A stretch of DNA of 64,000 nucleotides from Takakia lepidozioides (taxonomy: Eukaryota > Streptophyta > Takakiopsida > Takakiales > Takakiaceae): contig CM060733.1 of the NCBI GenBank assembly GCA_030704615.1, positions 72,478,001 through 72,542,000 of the forward strand. Direction: 5' to 3'. Positions 63,243-64,000 of this stretch are shown here, in pieces (the stretch's first letter is position 1; every line of letters begins with the position of its first letter). The position numbers and the translations under genes are program-made. The notes beneath the pieces are model-generated. The model ran no database searches. It worked only from the letters and a program-made list of their open reading frames with translations, and had not been told where the DNA came from.

Positions 63243-64000
63243 TGTCGCGCAGCTTTTACTCACCCATCCCTTCGCTATCCGAGGCGGAAACTCCAAGATA
63301 GAAGAGTTAGAAATCTCTAAGTACTCAGCTCGCTCAGAACAATCAGTCATGACCTACAGCTAGTGTATCATGGGGGTGTTTCCTATTTGTTTTCCTTTCC
63401 GCATTCATGTTAGCTAGCTACCTTACTATTGATAATTAAGTATCAGTTTGCTTCATCAATCTATCGGATTCCATCAACTCATCCATTCATTCCACAGCTT
63501 CACTCAGATCTCTCTACACAGTGTGAGTATGAAGTGTGTATCAGATTAATATCTATCAAGTATCAGGCTGAAGCCATGGTGTCTCTAATCTACTCTACAT
63601 TACAATTCTATAGCTTGCATTCATCAAGTAACAACAGATTGTCACTTCTCCTACTCCGTGCTCTTCATCTTTCCCCTCAGAGATGTGCTCCCCCCCCTAT
63701 TTCCAAGCCCTGATGCCAGAAGTCCCCCACCCCGAAGTGATCTCCCGCCGCCTCCTTTCAGTCCTTGCTCCTAGTTATCTTCCTACCCGTTGTTCTAACC
63801 GCTTCCCTCACTAACCGTCGTCTGTGAACTAACATGTTCCATTCGCAGGTGTTGTTCCCCACATCGTTCCCTGTCCTGCTATCCGTTCCCTATGGTCGTG
63901 ACAGCTGTGTGAAACTGTGACCGGCTGTGACCGGCTGTGTCGGGCTGTGACTGGTTGTGCGACTGTGTTTGGCTGTGTCGGGCTGTGACTGGCTGTGTGG
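63243..64000 (-). mobile_element. Type I LTR, minus orientation, cut by window end
   Basis: The CA-type end (TGTCGCGCAGC as read here) is at 63243, and the LTR body follows as in 51333 onward, including the N-terminal piece of the LTR-initiated ORF (63350-63243) and the start of the minisatellite at 63895. The base sequence left of 63243 is not a primer-binding site, so this is the 3' LTR of a minus-strand element lying to the right, or a solo LTR. Confidence 0.85.

Overview
This 64 kb window appears to consist entirely of transposable elements inserted into one another. I found no convincing ordinary host gene and no RNA gene. GT-AG introns, SWIM-type Mutator-like transposases, Ty3/gypsy elements with an extra 3' ORF, and recurrent CAG-to-TAG nonsense changes (the pattern left by deamination of CHG-methylated cytosine) point to a green-lineage (streptophyte) eukaryote. 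A charophyte such as Chara is my best guess, but that is an inference.

The nesting can be read from target-site duplications (TSDs). The oldest readable layer is a plus-strand Ty3/gypsy element, here called B. It runs from a truncated 5' LTR at 3343 to a truncated 3' LTR ending at 56297. It follows the 3' end of a related element (A: ORF 776-2281, LTR 2320-3342). Three insertions split B. MULE-1 (9725-24419) sits in the integrase with 9-bp TSD CCTACAATG. MULE-2 (26996-38712) sits in the third ORF with 9-bp TSD GCAGCGCAA. A minus-strand Ty3/gypsy element D (39062-52299) sits in the third ORF with 5-bp TSD CTCTG. B's 3' LTR is interrupted at 56298 by a third, rearranged MULE (MULE-3). A fourth MULE-like end at 60754 leads into a head-to-head pair of paralogous unknown genes. 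Minus-strand LTRs of the same family occupy both window edges.

The most interesting content is the shared layout of the two complete MULEs: TIR, leftward transposase gene (MULE DDE domain plus SWIM zinc finger), central region, rightward multi-exon cargo gene, TIR. The cargo encodes a large protein with a ParB/sulfiredoxin-like domain (motif DGNHRLLAW) and a C-terminal domain in the order of a beta-class DNA amino-methyltransferase: a motif IV-like strand first, then an SAM-binding LDLxxGTG motif. The canonical DPPY motif is DIPD in all three copies. In MULE-2 the cargo reads as an intact 1,216-residue protein across ten exons with matching splice phases. In MULE-1 the transposase reads as an intact 1,168-residue protein, while the cargo has one frameshift. 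Each MULE also carries a tandem array of palindromes with 15-bp arms: GGATGGAAATTCGGC arms between the divergent genes of MULE-1, and CTCAAACAGTGTGCG arms in the first cargo intron of MULE-2.

The working model is a transposon that brings its own DNA-modification-like protein together with candidate palindromic binding or modification sites. Sequence alone does not show enzymatic activity or which protein, if any, recognises the palindromes.

The Ty3/gypsy family encodes, in order, a short ORF that starts inside the 5' LTR and reads through the primer-binding site, Gag-protease-RT-RNase H-integrase, a CACAGCC-type minisatellite, and a very long coiled-coil third ORF. All copies here carry stops or frameshifts.
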